Part shown: piece after piece, positions 45,698-55,775 of the stretch
How the letters are laid out: every line of letters starts with the position of its first letter
Position numbering within the stretch: the stretch's first letter is position 1
Assembly: GCF_014197265.1 (NCBI RefSeq)
Contig: NZ_JACIFH010000001.1
Location: 2,108,001 to 2,172,000 of the forward strand
Source of the DNA: Microbacterium invictum
GTDB lineage: Bacteria > Actinomycetota > Actinomycetes > Actinomycetales > Microbacteriaceae
Length of the DNA: 64,000 nucleotides
Direction of reading: 5' to 3'
The notes under the pieces: generated by a model
The model's database searches: none
What the model saw: only the letters and a program-made list of their open reading frames with translations
Told to the model about the DNA's origin: nothing
Translations under genes and position numbers: made by a program

Positions 45698-46369
45698 TCA
45701 GCGCAGCGCGCCGACCGAGGCGAGGGCCATGCGGATGAGCGTGAAGCGTCCGCCTTCCATCTCGGCGGCGAGGGAGTCGGACGCCGCTTCCTCCGGCGTC
45801 ATCCACGTGACCTCGAGAGCGTCCTGGCGCGGTTCGCACGTGCCGGTCACCGGGACGACGAAGGCGAGCGAGACGGCGTGCTGCCGGTCGTCGTGGAACG
45901 CGCTGATACCGGGGATCGGGAAGTACTCGGCCACCGTGAAAGGGGTCGGCGCCGGCGGCAGCAGCGGGAACGCCATCGGACCGAGGTCGTTCTCGAGGTG
46001 ACGGAACAGGGCGTCGCGCACGGTCTCGCCGTAGCGCACGCGCCCCGAGACGATCGAGCGCACCATCTCGCCGAGCGGCGTCGCACGCAGCAGGATGCCG
46101 ATCTCGGTCACCTGCCCCATGCCGTCGGTGCGCACCGGAATCGCCTCGACGTAGAGCATCGGCAGCCGGCGGCGGGCCTCGGCGAGCTCGATGTCGCTCA
46201 GCCACGCAGGGCCTGCGGCGTTGCCGGGCGCGGGCGATCCGAACGTGCCGTCGCCGATCGGGCGGCCGGCGTTCGATCCGAACGACGCGCCGATGCCGCC
46301 GAGCGGATCGCGCGGCGTTCCGTCGTCATCGCGCTCGTTCGGATCGGGGTCGGGGGTGCGGACGGCCAT
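45698..46369 (-). CDS. Nudix-family hydrolase-like protein (DUF4916 type)
   Basis: This 223-residue protein has a disordered Gly/Asp/Pro-rich N-terminal part (about 55 residues). A Nudix-like domain follows: LPMLYVEAIPVRTDGMGQVTEIGILLRATPLGEM, RVRYGETVRDALFRHLENDLGP and HAVSLAFVVPVTGTCEPRQDALEVTWM. The classic Nudix box (GX5EX7REUXEEXGU) is not intact, so hydrolase activity is doubtful. TATACA (46381-46376, minus strand) lies exactly six bases before the ATG, suggesting leaderless transcription. It is divergent from the esterase gene. Confidence 0.82.
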   Translation of the reverse strand: MAVRTPDPDPNERDDDGTPRDPLGGIGASFGSNAGRPIGDGTFGSPAPGNAAGPAWLSDIELAEARRRLPMLYVEAIPVRTDGMGQVTEIGILLRATPLGEMVRSIVSGRVRYGETVRDALFRHLENDLGPMAFPLLPPAPTPFTVAEYFPIPGISAFHDDRQHAVSLAFVVPVTGTCEPRQDALEVTWMTPEEAASDSLAAEMEGGRFTLIRMALASVGALR

Positions 46370-46462
46370 GATCCATGTATACCCCTCGCCGCGGTGCAGG
46401 GTGTGGGGGCTGTGGAGAGGGCGACCCGGGACGACGTCGGAGATGGATGCCAGGATGGAGCC

Positions 46463-47116
46463 ATGGCGTCCGACCTCGATCCTGCGGTGGTGCTGTGGTC
46501 CTCCCCCGTGGCAGACCGCGCCGGCCGGCCCCTGCTCGTCCTGCTGCACGGCTACGGCGCCGACGAGCGCGACCTGTTCGGCCTCGTGCCCTACCTGCCC
46601 GACCAGTTCGTCATCGCCGCCGTGCGTGCGCCGCTGGCACCGCCGTTCCCCTCGCCGGGCTACTCCTGGTACCCGATCGAAGGACTCGAGGGACGCGACC
46701 CGGCGCACCTGACCGCCGCTGCCGAGAGCCTTCTGCGCTGGCTCGACGCCGAAGCCGGCGAAGGACCGGTGGGTCTGCTGGGCTTCTCGCAGGGCGCCGC
46801 GATCGCGCTGCAGGCGCTGCGACTGCGCCCCGGCGACTTCGCGTTCGTCGTCAACCTCTCGGGCTACGCGGCACCGGGCGACCTGTCCACCGACGCTGCG
46901 CTCGCCGAGCGGCGCCCGCCGGTGTTCTGGGGGCGCGGTGCGCGCGACGAGGTGATTCCGGCGCCGCTGGTCGAGCATTCCGTGCAGTGGCTGCCGGGCC
47001 ACGTCGAACTCAGCGGGCGCGTGTACCCGGGGCTCACCCACAGCGTCTCCGAGGACGAACTGCACGACGTGCGGGTGTTCCTCGACAAGCAGCTCCAGGC
47101 GCTCACCGGCGCGTGA
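46463..47116 (+). CDS. Alpha/beta-hydrolase, phospholipase/carboxylesterase family
   Basis: This 217-residue serine hydrolase has LLVLLHGYGADERDLFGL (oxyanion region), the nucleophile Ser in GLLGFSQGAAIALQAL, Asp in FWGRGARDEVIPAPLVEH and the catalytic His in GLTHSVSEDEL. These are standard features of the small esterase/thioesterase family (YpfH-like). It is cytoplasmic, with no signal peptide. The ATG at 46463 gives MASDLDPAVVLW. The natural ester is unknown. Confidence 0.9.
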   Translation: MASDLDPAVVLWSSPVADRAGRPLLVLLHGYGADERDLFGLVPYLPDQFVIAAVRAPLAPPFPSPGYSWYPIEGLEGRDPAHLTAAAESLLRWLDAEAGEGPVGLLGFSQGAAIALQALRLRPGDFAFVVNLSGYAAPGDLSTDAALAERRPPVFWGRGARDEVIPAPLVEHSVQWLPGHVELSGRVYPGLTHSVSEDELHDVRVFLDKQLQALTGA

Positions 47117-47471
47117 CCGGCACAGCCCACCACCATGGGAATCACACGGCGACGGGGCGCGGGATTCCGGCATCCACCCAGCGGACAGAACGCGCCCTCC
47201 GCTACACTGGGGAGGTCCTTGTCCCGAGTGTGAGGAAGACCGTTGAAGGAAATCGACACGATCGCGCTGTGATCTCGCGCTGAGTCGTCGACCTTCGATG
47301 CGCGGCCACGAACCTCTGTCTGAGGCGGCCGCCCTCCCCGAAAGGGATGTCTGCGACGTGTCCGCGCGGTGATCCGTTCCACCGTTCCGCGCTGACCGTC
47401 GACCCTGCCGGCCTCCCCGAGGCGTCCGGTGTTCGGCGTGCCCGCGCACCCCGACACTGCAGGAGGCACAT
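47117..47471 (+). promoter_or_regulatory. Long leader of the ABC-F gene with candidate short reading frames
   Basis: The 355 bases between the esterase stop and the ABC-F start hold no ordinary gene. TACACT at 47203-47208 is a good -10 box (the -35 is weak). Transcription from about 47215 would leave a leader of about 250 bases. Inside, GGGGAGG at 47209-47215 precedes a GTG at 47230 that opens a 17-codon frame ending at 47283 (RKTVEGNRHDRAVISR). A second frame of 24 codons starts with the ATG at 47299. Antibiotic-resistance ABC-F genes are commonly induced by ribosome stalling on such leaders. Whether these are translated is inference. Confidence 0.45.
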
Positions 47472-49184
47472 ATGCCCACCATCACCACCGCGGTCACACT
47501 CGACCGCCTCTCCTTCACCTGGCCCGATGGCACCGTCGCGCTGCGCGACGTGTCCGGCGCTTTCCCCGCGGGCCGCACGGGCCTCGTCGGCCGCAACGGC
47601 TCGGGCAAGACGACGCTACTCCGGCTCATCGCCGGCACGCTGACGCCCACGTCGGGCACCATCGGCACGACGGGCACCGTCGACCTGCTGCCCCAGCGGC
47701 TCACCCTCGACGTCGATCGCCCGGTCGCCGACGTGCTTGGCATCGGCAAGGCGATGGATGCCGTGCGCGCGATCGCCGAGGGCGATGTCGACCCCCGGCA
47801 CTTCGACGCGGTCGGCGACGACTGGGACGTCGAGGCCCGGGCCACTGCGGCCCTGGCCGACGCGGGGCTGCCCCCGGACGCCCTGGATCGCCGCATCGGC
47901 GAGTTGTCGGGCGGCGAGGCCGTGCTGACCGCGCTGGTCGGCGTGCGCCTGCGCGGCGCCGACATCGCGCTGCTCGACGAGCCGACGAACAACCTCGACC
48001 GCGAGGCGCGCACCCGCGTCTACGACCTCGTCCGGTCGTGGCGCGGCACGCTGATCGTGGTGAGCCACGACACGGCGCTGCTCGAGGTCATGGACGACAC
48101 CGCCGAGCTCTACGGCAGCGAGCTGTCGGTGTTCGGAGGTCCGTACTCGGCGTGGCGCGAATGGCTCGATACCGAGCAGGCCGCGGCGCGGCAGGCCGAG
48201 TCGGCCGCCCGCCAGGCCGTGCGACGCGAGAAGCGCGACCGCATCGAGACCGAGTCCAAGCTCGCACAGCGCAAGGCGGTGGGTCAGAAGGCCCAGGCCG
48301 AGAAGCGGGTGCCCGGCATCATCATCGGCGGCCGCAAGCGTGCCGCGCAGGTGTCGGCCGGCAAGCTGCGGACCGAAGCCGCCGGCAAGGAGGCCACCGC
48401 ACGCGCCGTGCTGGATGCCGCCGAGCGGCGTGTGCGCGATGACAGCGGCGTGCGCATCGACCTGCCCGACCCCGGGGTCGCCGCAGGCCGGCGCATCGCG
48501 ACGCTGGCTTCGGCCGACCCCGATACCGGCGAGCATGCGTGGATCATCCAGGGACCCGAGCGGGTGGCGCTGATCGGGCCGAACGGCGCCGGCAAGACCA
48601 CCCTGTTGCAGCGGCTGGTCCGGCCGGTGGACCGCTCATCGGCCGCAGCGGTTCACACGTCAGTCCCGATCGACCCGATCCCCGCCTCGGAGGCCCAGTC
48701 GGTGACGTTCAGACTGAACAGTGCACGCGCCGTGTCGCACACCGACCGGATCGGCTATCTCTCGCAGCGCGTCGACGGGCTCGACGACTCCGGCTCGGTG
48801 CTGGGGAACATGCGGGAGGCCGCGCCGGGCGTGGGCGATGTCGAGCTGCGGAACCGGCTGGCCCGCTTCCTCATCCGCGGCGACGCGGCGCTTCGACCGG
48901 TCGCGGCCCTCTCGGGCGGCGAGCGCTTCCGCGTCGCGCTGGCACGGGTGCTGCTGGCCGACCCGCCGCCGCAGCTGCTGCTGCTCGACGAGCCGACCAA
49001 CAACCTCGACCTCGACACCGTGGATGAACTGGTTGACGCGCTGGCTGCCTACCGCGGCGCGGTGCTGGTGGTCAGCCACGATGACGGATTCTTGGCGCGG
49101 CTGGGCGTCGATCTGACGCTCGAGCTGTCGCGCGACGGCATCCTGCGGGAGGTGACGGACGCATCGGTGCTCGCGCCGGAGTGA
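47472..49184 (+). CDS. ABC-F family ATPase (ribosome-associated)
   Basis: This 570-residue protein has two ATPase domains and no membrane part. Domain 1 has [11 protein letters not shown] (about 40), [11 protein letters not shown] and [12 protein letters not shown]. Domain 2 has [11 protein letters not shown] (about 370), [11 protein letters not shown] and [12 protein letters not shown]. The linker between them (about 200-320) is Arg/Lys/Ala-rich helix, as in ABC-F proteins that enter the ribosomal E site. Some ABC-F proteins give resistance to macrolides, lincosamides or pleuromutilins; others only tune translation. The leader upstream favours an inducible role. The ATG at 47472 follows CAGGAGGCACAT. 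Confidence 0.93.
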   Translation: MPTITTAVTLDRLSFTWPDGTVALRDVSGAFPAGRTGLVGRNGSGKTTLLRLIAGTLTPTSGTIGTTGTVDLLPQRLTLDVDRPVADVLGIGKAMDAVRAIAEGDVDPRHFDAVGDDWDVEARATAALADAGLPPDALDRRIGELSGGEAVLTALVGVRLRGADIALLDEPTNNLDREARTRVYDLVRSWRGTLIVVSHDTALLEVMDDTAELYGSELSVFGGPYSAWREWLDTEQAAARQAESAARQAVRREKRDRIETESKLAQRKAVGQKAQAEKRVPGIIIGGRKRAAQVSAGKLRTEAAGKEATARAVLDAAERRVRDDSGVRIDLPDPGVAAGRRIATLASADPDTGEHAWIIQGPERVALIGPNGAGKTTLLQRLVRPVDRSSAAAVHTSVPIDPIPASEAQSVTFRLNSARAVSHTDRIGYLSQRVDGLDDSGSVLGNMREAAPGVGDVELRNRLARFLIRGDAALRPVAALSGGERFRVALARVLLADPPPQLLLLDEPTNNLDLDTVDELVDALAAYRGAVLVVSHDDGFLARLGVDLTLELSRDGILREVTDASVLAPE

Positions 49185-49201
49185 GGTGCGACGCGCTGGA
49201 C

Positions 49202-50155
49202 TCAGACCGCCTCGGTCCGCTCCAGCGCGTCCTCCAGCCGGGCGACGTCGTCCGCGCGGCACAGGGCGGTCGCCGGCAGCGCTGCGGTGGCGGACCCGGC
49301 GGCCACGGCGGTACGGAACGCCTCGCGCAGCGGGCGGCCCTGTGCGAGCCGCAGCACGAGCGCGCCGAGGAAGCTGTCCCCCGCACCGACGGTGCTGAGT
49401 ACCTTCACGCGCGGGGTCGGCAGGCGCAGCACTTCGCCGGCGCTGACGATCACGGCACCGTCGCCGCCGAGGGTCAGAGCGACGGTCTCGCACGCGCCGC
49501 GACCGACCATCTCGCGCGACGCCTCGATCAGGCTGTCGAGGTCTCCCAGCTCCGCTCCGACGAGCTCGCCCAGCTCACGCTTGCTCGGCTTGATGAGGTG
49601 CACACCCTCGTCGAGCGCCGCACGCAGGGCCTCACCCGAGGTGTCGACGATCATGCGCGCGTCGTGCTCGCGGGCGATGCGCGTGAGTTGCGCGTACAGG
49701 TCGACGGGCGCTCCGGGCGGCAGGCTTCCGCTGCCCACCAGGAATCCCCCGACCGGCAGGTCGTCGGCCACGGCGGACACGAGCGAGCGCCACTCCGGCT
49801 CGGACAGCTCAGGCCCCTGCAGGACGAAGCGGAACTGCTCTGCGCTCGAGGTCTCATCGACCGTGAAACTCTCCCGCGTGCTCTGCGCGATGCGCACCAT
49901 GCGGCTCGCGATCCCTTCGCGATCGAGCAGCTCGCGATACGCCTGCCCGGTCGGACCGCCCGCCGCGTACACCGCGAGCGAGGCACCGCCGAGGTTGCGG
50001 ACGACGCGCGACACGTTGACGCCGCCGCCGCCCGGATCGAGCCGTGTCGGCCCGCATCGCAGCTTGTGCTCGGCGATCACCCGCTCCGTCGAGGTCGAGA
50101 CGTCGAGCGCGGGGTTCGGCGTGACGGTGAGAATCGGCGCGTGCGGGGTCACCAT
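49202..50155 (-). CDS. PfkB-family hexose kinase (1-phosphofructokinase-like)
   Basis: This 317-residue ribokinase-fold kinase has ILTVTPNPALDVS (typical 1-phosphofructokinase opening), LDPGGGGVNVSRVVRNLGG, LVGSGSLPPGAP, LIKPSKRELGELVG and the catalytic GAGDSFLGALV. It phosphorylates fructose-1-phosphate, fructose-6-phosphate or tagatose-6-phosphate; sequence does not separate these. No PTS or fructose operon genes are adjacent, unlike classical fruK. It converges on the ABC-F gene 18 bases away. Confidence 0.9.
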   Translation of the reverse strand: MVTPHAPILTVTPNPALDVSTSTERVIAEHKLRCGPTRLDPGGGGVNVSRVVRNLGGASLAVYAAGGPTGQAYRELLDREGIASRMVRIAQSTRESFTVDETSSAEQFRFVLQGPELSEPEWRSLVSAVADDLPVGGFLVGSGSLPPGAPVDLYAQLTRIAREHDARMIVDTSGEALRAALDEGVHLIKPSKRELGELVGAELGDLDSLIEASREMVGRGACETVALTLGGDGAVIVSAGEVLRLPTPRVKVLSTVGAGDSFLGALVLRLAQGRPLREAFRTAVAAGSATAALPATALCRADDVARLEDALERTEAV

Positions 50156-50216
50156 TCCGTCAGTGTAGGTGCGCCGCAGGGGATGCCGACAGGACCGGCA
50201 TCACTCCGGCATCCAC

Positions 50217-50624
50217 TCAGGCGAAAGGCGCAGCCCCGACGATGGCGACCCGGATCTCGGCGCCGCTCGGCGCACGGTAGGTCACGCTGTCGCCCACGTA
50301 GTGGCCGGTGATCGCCACGCCCAGCGGCGACTCGGGAGAGTACACGTCGAGGGCGACATCGTGGTCCTGACGGACCAGCTCGCGGCTGCCCAGCAGGAAG
50401 CTCTCGACCTCGGCGTCGTCGCCGAAGCGCACGGTCACCTTCATGCCCGCCTCGACGAGGCCGTCGTCGGGCTTGGCCGAGGTCTCGGCGCGGCGGATCA
50501 GATCGCGCAGTTCGATCAGGCGCACCGGATCGGCGGCCTCGCGCTGCTCGAGTTCGTGCAGCTCGGCCTCGAGGGCGGCCAATGCCGCGGCGGTCATCCA
50601 CACGGTCCCGGTGGTGTTCGACAT
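50217..50624 (-). CDS. Rnk/GreA-like RNA polymerase-binding protein
   Basis: This 135-residue protein has a short N-terminal helical pair (MTAAALAALEAELHELEQRE and RLIELRDLIRRAETS). A GreA/GreB C-terminal FKBP-like domain follows (VRFGDDAEVESFLLG, VYSPESPLGVAITGHYVGDSVTYRAPSGAEIRVAIVG). True GreA has about 158 residues with a long coiled coil and acidic tip; both are shortened here, so cleavage-factor activity is unlikely. The length fits Rnk-type regulators, which bind polymerase without stimulating cleavage. The ATG at 50624 follows GGAAGGGGAAG. Confidence 0.85.
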   Translation of the reverse strand: MSNTTGTVWMTAAALAALEAELHELEQREAADPVRLIELRDLIRRAETSAKPDDGLVEAGMKVTVRFGDDAEVESFLLGSRELVRQDHDVALDVYSPESPLGVAITGHYVGDSVTYRAPSGAEIRVAIVGAAPFA

Positions 50625-50782
50625 GGTCTTCCCCTTCCTGCCTGTGGCAGCCAAAGATCTTCCAGTTTACCGAGACGGCCTGGTAAAAGGCTAATGGCCG
50701 GTGATATCGGACCGTTGGGCTGACATCCCATGACCGTGCCGCAGCCCTGTTGCCCGACGGCGAGATCGGCCATGATGTGGAT

Positions 50783-50965
50783 ATGAGCAGGCTGATCCGC
50801 CCCCGGGATGGGCGCATGATCGCCGGCGCGTGCCTCGCGGTCGCGAACCGGTTCGGAGTGAGCCCCGTCGCGGTGCGGATCCTCACCGTTCTCGCGACCG
50901 TCTTCTTCGGAGTGTCGATCTGGGTGTACGTCTTCCTCTGGGTCCTGATCCCCGGCGAGGACTGA
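50783..50965 (+). CDS. Small PspC-domain membrane protein
   Basis: This 60-residue protein reads RLIRPRDGRMIAGACLAVANRFGVSPVAVRILTVLATVFFGVSIWVYVFLWVLIP, nearly a complete PspC domain with one amphipathic segment and one or two membrane helices. In actinobacteria such stand-alone PspC proteins are linked to envelope-stress signalling. CATGAT at 50771-50776 lies six bases before the ATG and may be a leaderless -10 box. It is followed by the Lhr helicase gene 52 bases later on the same strand. Confidence 0.87.
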   Translation: MSRLIRPRDGRMIAGACLAVANRFGVSPVAVRILTVLATVFFGVSIWVYVFLWVLIPGED

Positions 50966-51017
50966 AGCCGCGAACCTCCGACGCCCCGATGTCGCCGCCG
51001 GCGACGAAGATAGGGGG

Positions 51018-54000
51018 ATGGTCGATGTGCTCGAGCGGTTCGGTCCTGCCACGCAGGACTGGTTCCGGTCGGCGTTCCCGGCCCCCACCCCGGCACAGAC
51101 CGGCGCGTGGGACGCGATATCGGCCGGCAAGCACGCCCTCGTGGTCGCACCGACCGGTTCGGGCAAGACCCTGTCGGCATTCCTGTGGGCGATCGACCGC
51201 ATCTTCCACGACCGCGAGGCACCGCCCGCCGGCCGGGCGGCAGGAAGCGGGCGGGCGTCGCAGAAAGCCGCGCCCGAGCGCACCCGTGTCCTCTACATCT
51301 CGCCGCTGAAGGCGCTCGGCGTCGACGTCGAGCGCAACCTGCGGTCTCCCCTGGTGGGCATCGGGCAGTCGGCCCGGCGCTTGGGTGTGACCGTCCCCGA
51401 TGTGACCGTCGGCGTGCGGTCGGGCGATACGCCGTCCTCCGACCGGCGAAAGCTCGTCACGCACCCGCCCGACATCCTCATCACCACGCCCGAGTCGCTG
51501 TACCTGATGCTCACGTCGCAGGCGGCCGAGACCCTGCGCGGGGTGCACACGGTCATCGTGGACGAGGTGCACGCGGTGGCCGCGACCAAGCGCGGCGCCC
51601 ACCTGGCGGTGAGCCTCGAGCGACTCGATGCCCTGCTCGACACACCGGCGCAGCGCATCGGGCTGTCGGCCACCGTCCGGCCGATCGACGAGGTGGCGCG
51701 GTTCCTCGGCGGTGCCGCCCCGGTCGAGATCGTCGCGCCGCGCGCGAGCAAGACCTTCGAGCTGAGCGTCGTCGTGCCCATGGCCGACATGCTCAATCCG
51801 CCGCCGCCCCCCGGGGCTGCCCAAGAGGTTCCGGATGCCGGTGACGAGAACGGCGAGGACTGGTATACGCCGCCCACCGAGGTGACCGGTTCAGTGTGGC
51901 CGCATGTCGAGGAGGCGATCGTCGATCGGATCCTCGCGCACCGCTCGACGATCGTGTTCGCGAACGCGCGGCGCCTCGCCGAACGTCTCACGGCACGGCT
52001 GAACGAGATCTACTCCGAGCGGATCGGCGTCGACCTTCCGAGTCCCGCGGTCCCCGCCGCCATGATGGCGCAGGCGGGGGCGACTGCGGGCGCCGACCCG
52101 GTGCTGGCCAAGGCGCACCACGGTTCGGTGTCGAAGGAGCAGCGAGCCCAGGTCGAGGACGAGCTGAAGTCCGGCGTGCTGCGCTGCGTCGTGGCCACCA
52201 GCAGCCTCGAGCTCGGCATCGACATGGGTGCTGTCGACCTCGTCATCCAGGTCGAGTCGCCGCCTTCGGCCGCGTCGGGGCTGCAGCGCGTCGGCCGCGC
52301 CGGGCACCAGGTCGGCGAGATCAGCAAGGCGGCGCTGTTTCCGAAGCACCGGGGCGACGTGCTGCACACGGCGGTGGTCACCGAGCGCATGCTGGGCGGC
52401 AAGATCGAGGCCATCGCAGTGCCGCAGAACCCGCTCGACATCCTCGCGCAGCAGACCGTCGCCGCCTGCGCGCTCGGCCCCGTCGACGTCGAGGGCTGGT
52501 TCGAGACCGTCAAGAGATCCGCGCCGTTCCGTTCGCTGCCGCGCTCGGCCTACGAGGCGACACTCGATCTGCTCGCGGGCCGGTTTCCGTCCGACGCGTT
52601 CGCCGAGCTGCGACCCCGCGTGGTGTGGGACCGCGATCACGGCACCCTCACCGGGCGGCCGGGTGCGCAGCGCATCGCGGTCACGAGCGGCGGCACGATC
52701 CCCGACCGCGGCCTGTTCGGCGTCTTCGTCGCCGGAGAGACGACCGGTGCGCGGGTCGGCGAGCTCGACGAGGAGATGGTCTACGAGTCGCGCGTGGGCG
52801 ACGTGTTCACGCTCGGCACGACCAGCTGGCGGATCGTCGAGATCACCCACGACCGGGTCAACGTCCTGCCCGCGTACGGGCAGCCGGGCAAGCTCCCGTT
52901 CTGGCACGGCGACGGCCTGGGGCGTCCGGCCGAGCTCGGCGAGGCGCTCGGCAGGTTCTCGCGCGAGATAGCGGCATCCACCCCCGACACAGCCCGCGAC
53001 CGCTTGCGCGAGTCGGGGCTCGACGACAACGCGATCGAGAATCTGCTCGCGTACCTCGCCGAGCAGCGCGAGGCGACCGGCAGCCTGCCGACCGACAAGA
53101 CCCTCACCGTCGAGCGGTCGCGCGACGAGGTCGGCGACTGGCGCGTCATCCTGCATTCCCCGTACGGCATGCACGTGCATGCGCCGTGGGCGCTGGCCGT
53201 GAACGCCCGGGTGCGCGAGCGCCTCGGGGTCGAGGGATCGGCGGTGGCCAGCGACGACGGGATCATCGTGCGGGTACCGGATGCCGAGGCTGAGCCCCCC
53301 GGCGCCGAGCTGTTCGTGTTCGACCCCGACGAGATCGACCAGCTCGTCACGAGCGAGGTCGGCGGCTCAGCGCTGTTCGCCTCGCGGTTCCGCGAATGCG
53401 CGGCGCGGGCGCTGCTGCTGCCCCGCCTCAACCCCAACAAGCGGTCGCCGCTGTGGCAGCAGCGGCAGAAGTCGGCGCAGCTGCTCGAGGTGGCACGCGA
53501 GCACCCGACGTTCCCGATCATCCTCGAGACGCTGCGCGAAGTGCTGCAGGACGTCTACGACCTTCCCGCGCTGCTGCGCATCACCCGGGCGATCGGCGAC
53601 CGGCGGATCCGCCTCGTCGAGACGACCACGAGCCAGCCGTCGCCGTTCGCCCGCGACCTGCTGTTCGGATATGTCGGCGCATTCATGTACGAGGGCGACT
53701 CGCCGCTCGCGGAGCGCCGGGCGGCCGCGCTGTCGGTCGATCCGGCTCTGCTGAGCGAGCTGCTCGGCAAGGTCGAGATGCGCGAGCTGCTCGACGCCGA
53801 TGTGATCGCCCAGCTCGAGCGCGAGGTGCAGCGCCTCGACCCCACCCGCAAGGTGAAGGGCGTCGAAGGCGTCGCCGACCTGCTGCGTCTGCTCGGGCCG
53901 CTCAGCATCGAGGAGGTCGCGGAGCGGCTGGCGGAGGACCGTGCCACGGACGTTGCCGCCGAGACGCGGAGCGAGGCGGCCGGCGCAGGAGCGCGGAGCG

Positions 54001-55775
54001 ACGCCGCCGGCGACGAGGCGTCGAAGGGTGACGCCGGAGCGCGGAACCACGCCGCCGCGACGCTGCTCGGCGAACTGGTCGAGACCCGCCGGGCCGTGCG
54101 CGTCACGATCGCAGGGGCCGAACGGGTCGCGGCGATCGAAGACGCCGGACGCCTGCGTGACGCGCTGGGCATCGCGCTGCCGGTGGGCATTCCGACGGCG
54201 TTCCTCGAGCCGCTCGCCGATCCGCTCGGCGACCTCGTCGCCCGCTACGCACGCACGCACGGGCCGTTCCGGACGACCGCGGTCGCCGAGCGACTGGGCA
54301 TCGGCGCGGCCGTCGCACGCCAGACCCTGCAGCGGCTCGAGGCGACCGGACGCCTGGCCAGCGGCTACTTCCTTCCCGACGCCCTGCCCGGTCCGATCGG
54401 TGGCGACGACCTCGAATGGTGCGACAGCGAGGTGCTGCGCCGCATCCGGCTGCGGTCCCTCGCGGCTATCCGCGGCAGCGTCGAGCCGGTCTCGCCCGAG
54501 GCGTTCGCCCGGTTCCTACCGGTCTGGCAGCATCTCGAGCGTCCGCTGGAGGGCATCGACGGGGTGCTCGCGGTCATCGAGCAGTTGGCCGGTGTGCCGC
54601 TGCCGGCCAGCGCGTGGGAGTCGTTGATCCTGCCGAGCCGCGTCGCCGGCTATACGCCCGCGCTGCTGGACGAGCTGACCTCCAGCGGCGAAGTGGTCTG
54701 GTCGGGCCACGGATCGCTGCCGGGTCGCGATGGGTGGATCGCCCTGCACCCTGCCGATGCGGCATCCCTCACCCTTGCCTTCCCCGAAGATGACGCCGAC
54801 GAGCCCCAGAGCCCGCTGGAGCAGCGCATCCTCGATGCACTCGCGGGAGGCGGCGCGTTCTTCGCCGCCCAGCTGGTGCCGATGGCCGGGGCTGAGAACG
54901 AGCAGTCCGTCGTCGAGGCGCTGTGGAACCTGACGTGGACCGGACGGGTCACCAACGACACGTTCGCGCCCGTGCGTACGCTCCTGACCGGCGGCTCCCA
55001 GGCGCACCGCGTGGCGCGCCGGACTCCGCGGACACGGATGTTCCGGGGAATGCCGCTGGCCACGACCCCGCGTGCCGCCCCGCCCCGCCCGCCGATGGTC
55101 GGCGGTCGCTGGTCGCTGCTGCCCGCCCGCGACCCCGATGCGCTGGTGCGCGCCGCGGCCGCGGCGAGCCTGCTGCTCGAGAGGTACGGCGTCGTCACCC
55201 GCGGGTCGGTGCAATCCGAGGGGCTGCCGGGCGGCTTCGCGCAGGCCTACCGGGTGCTCGCCGGGTTCGAAGACGCCGGGCACTGCCGCCGCGGCTACTT
55301 CATCGAGAAGCTCGGCGCCGCCCAGTTCGCGACCTCCGCCACCGTCGACCGGCTCCGCGGGTTCGCCGGCCTGTCCGACCCCGTGCCGTTGAAGGCCATC
55401 ACCCTCGCGGCCACCGACCCCGCCAACCCCTACGGGGCAGCACTGGGGTGGCCCGCGCTCGAAGGGGTCTCGCACCGGCCGGGGCGCAAGGCGGGAGGCC
55501 TCGTCGTGCTCGTCGACGGCACCCTCGTGCTGTACCTCGAGCGCGGCGGTCGGTCGGCACTCGCGTTCACCGAGAACGAGGAGATGCTCGCCGCCGCCGC
55601 CCGCAGCCTCGTCGACACCGCCCGTGCGCGACGCCTCGACACCCTCACGATCGAGAAGGTCGGCGGCGAGTTCGTCTACAACACCACCGTCGGACGAGCG
55701 CTGCGCACGGCGGGCTTCGTCGAGTCCACGCGGGGACTCACCCTGCGCAAGGTGACGGCCGGGTCGCGTGCCTGA
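51018..55775 (+). CDS. lhr: Lhr-type large ATP-dependent DNA helicase
   Basis: This 1585-residue superfamily 2 helicase has motif I VAPTGSGKT (about 43-51), motif II VDEVHAV (about 180), motif III SATVRP and motif VI QRVGRAGHQ (about 424). It unwinds DNA or RNA:DNA in 3'-5' direction and belongs to the Lhr family known from mycobacteria. The long C-terminal region includes a winged-helix and Lhr-CTD parts. A low-complexity Ala/Gly/Glu insert (about 977-1012) interrupts the C-terminal part. Its stop overlaps the nei gene start by eight bases, matching the lhr-nei order in Mycobacterium, which points to base-damage repair. Confidence 0.95.
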   Translation: MVDVLERFGPATQDWFRSAFPAPTPAQTGAWDAISAGKHALVVAPTGSGKTLSAFLWAIDRIFHDREAPPAGRAAGSGRASQKAAPERTRVLYISPLKALGVDVERNLRSPLVGIGQSARRLGVTVPDVTVGVRSGDTPSSDRRKLVTHPPDILITTPESLYLMLTSQAAETLRGVHTVIVDEVHAVAATKRGAHLAVSLERLDALLDTPAQRIGLSATVRPIDEVARFLGGAAPVEIVAPRASKTFELSVVVPMADMLNPPPPPGAAQEVPDAGDENGEDWYTPPTEVTGSVWPHVEEAIVDRILAHRSTIVFANARRLAERLTARLNEIYSERIGVDLPSPAVPAAMMAQAGATAGADPVLAKAHHGSVSKEQRAQVEDELKSGVLRCVVATSSLELGIDMGAVDLVIQVESPPSAASGLQRVGRAGHQVGEISKAALFPKHRGDVLHTAVVTERMLGGKIEAIAVPQNPLDILAQQTVAACALGPVDVEGWFETVKRSAPFRSLPRSAYEATLDLLAGRFPSDAFAELRPRVVWDRDHGTLTGRPGAQRIAVTSGGTIPDRGLFGVFVAGETTGARVGELDEEMVYESRVGDVFTLGTTSWRIVEITHDRVNVLPAYGQPGKLPFWHGDGLGRPAELGEALGRFSREIAASTPDTARDRLRESGLDDNAIENLLAYLAEQREATGSLPTDKTLTVERSRDEVGDWRVILHSPYGMHVHAPWALAVNARVRERLGVEGSAVASDDGIIVRVPDAEAEPPGAELFVFDPDEIDQLVTSEVGGSALFASRFRECAARALLLPRLNPNKRSPLWQQRQKSAQLLEVAREHPTFPIILETLREVLQDVYDLPALLRITRAIGDRRIRLVETTTSQPSPFARDLLFGYVGAFMYEGDSPLAERRAAALSVDPALLSELLGKVEMRELLDADVIAQLEREVQRLDPTRKVKGVEGVADLLRLLGPLSIEEVAERLAEDRATDVAAETRSEAAGAGARSDAAGDEASKGDAGARNHAAATLLGELVETRRAVRVTIAGAERVAAIEDAGRLRDALGIALPVGIPTAFLEPLADPLGDLVARYARTHGPFRTTAVAERLGIGAAVARQTLQRLEATGRLASGYFLPDALPGPIGGDDLEWCDSEVLRRIRLRSLAAIRGSVEPVSPEAFARFLPVWQHLERPLEGIDGVLAVIEQLAGVPLPASAWESLILPSRVAGYTPALLDELTSSGEVVWSGHGSLPGRDGWIALHPADAASLTLAFPEDDADEPQSPLEQRILDALAGGGAFFAAQLVPMAGAENEQSVVEALWNLTWTGRVTNDTFAPVRTLLTGGSQAHRVARRTPRTRMFRGMPLATTPRAAPPRPPMVGGRWSLLPARDPDALVRAAAAASLLLERYGVVTRGSVQSEGLPGGFAQAYRVLAGFEDAGHCRRGYFIEKLGAAQFATSATVDRLRGFAGLSDPVPLKAITLAATDPANPYGAALGWPALEGVSHRPGRKAGGLVVLVDGTLVLYLERGGRSALAFTENEEMLAAAARSLVDTARARRLDTLTIEKVGGEFVYNTTVGRALRTAGFVESTRGLTLRKVTAGSRA

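Noticed and set aside
45698..46369. Active Nudix hydrolase
   Set aside because: The full Nudix box was not found, so only family resemblance is claimed.
43919..47116. A 1065-codon frame on plus spanning the DivIVA-like and Nudix genes
   Set aside because: Only its last 217 codons (46463-47116) are a real esterase gene. The rest is antisense to coding sequence and includes the tandem array.
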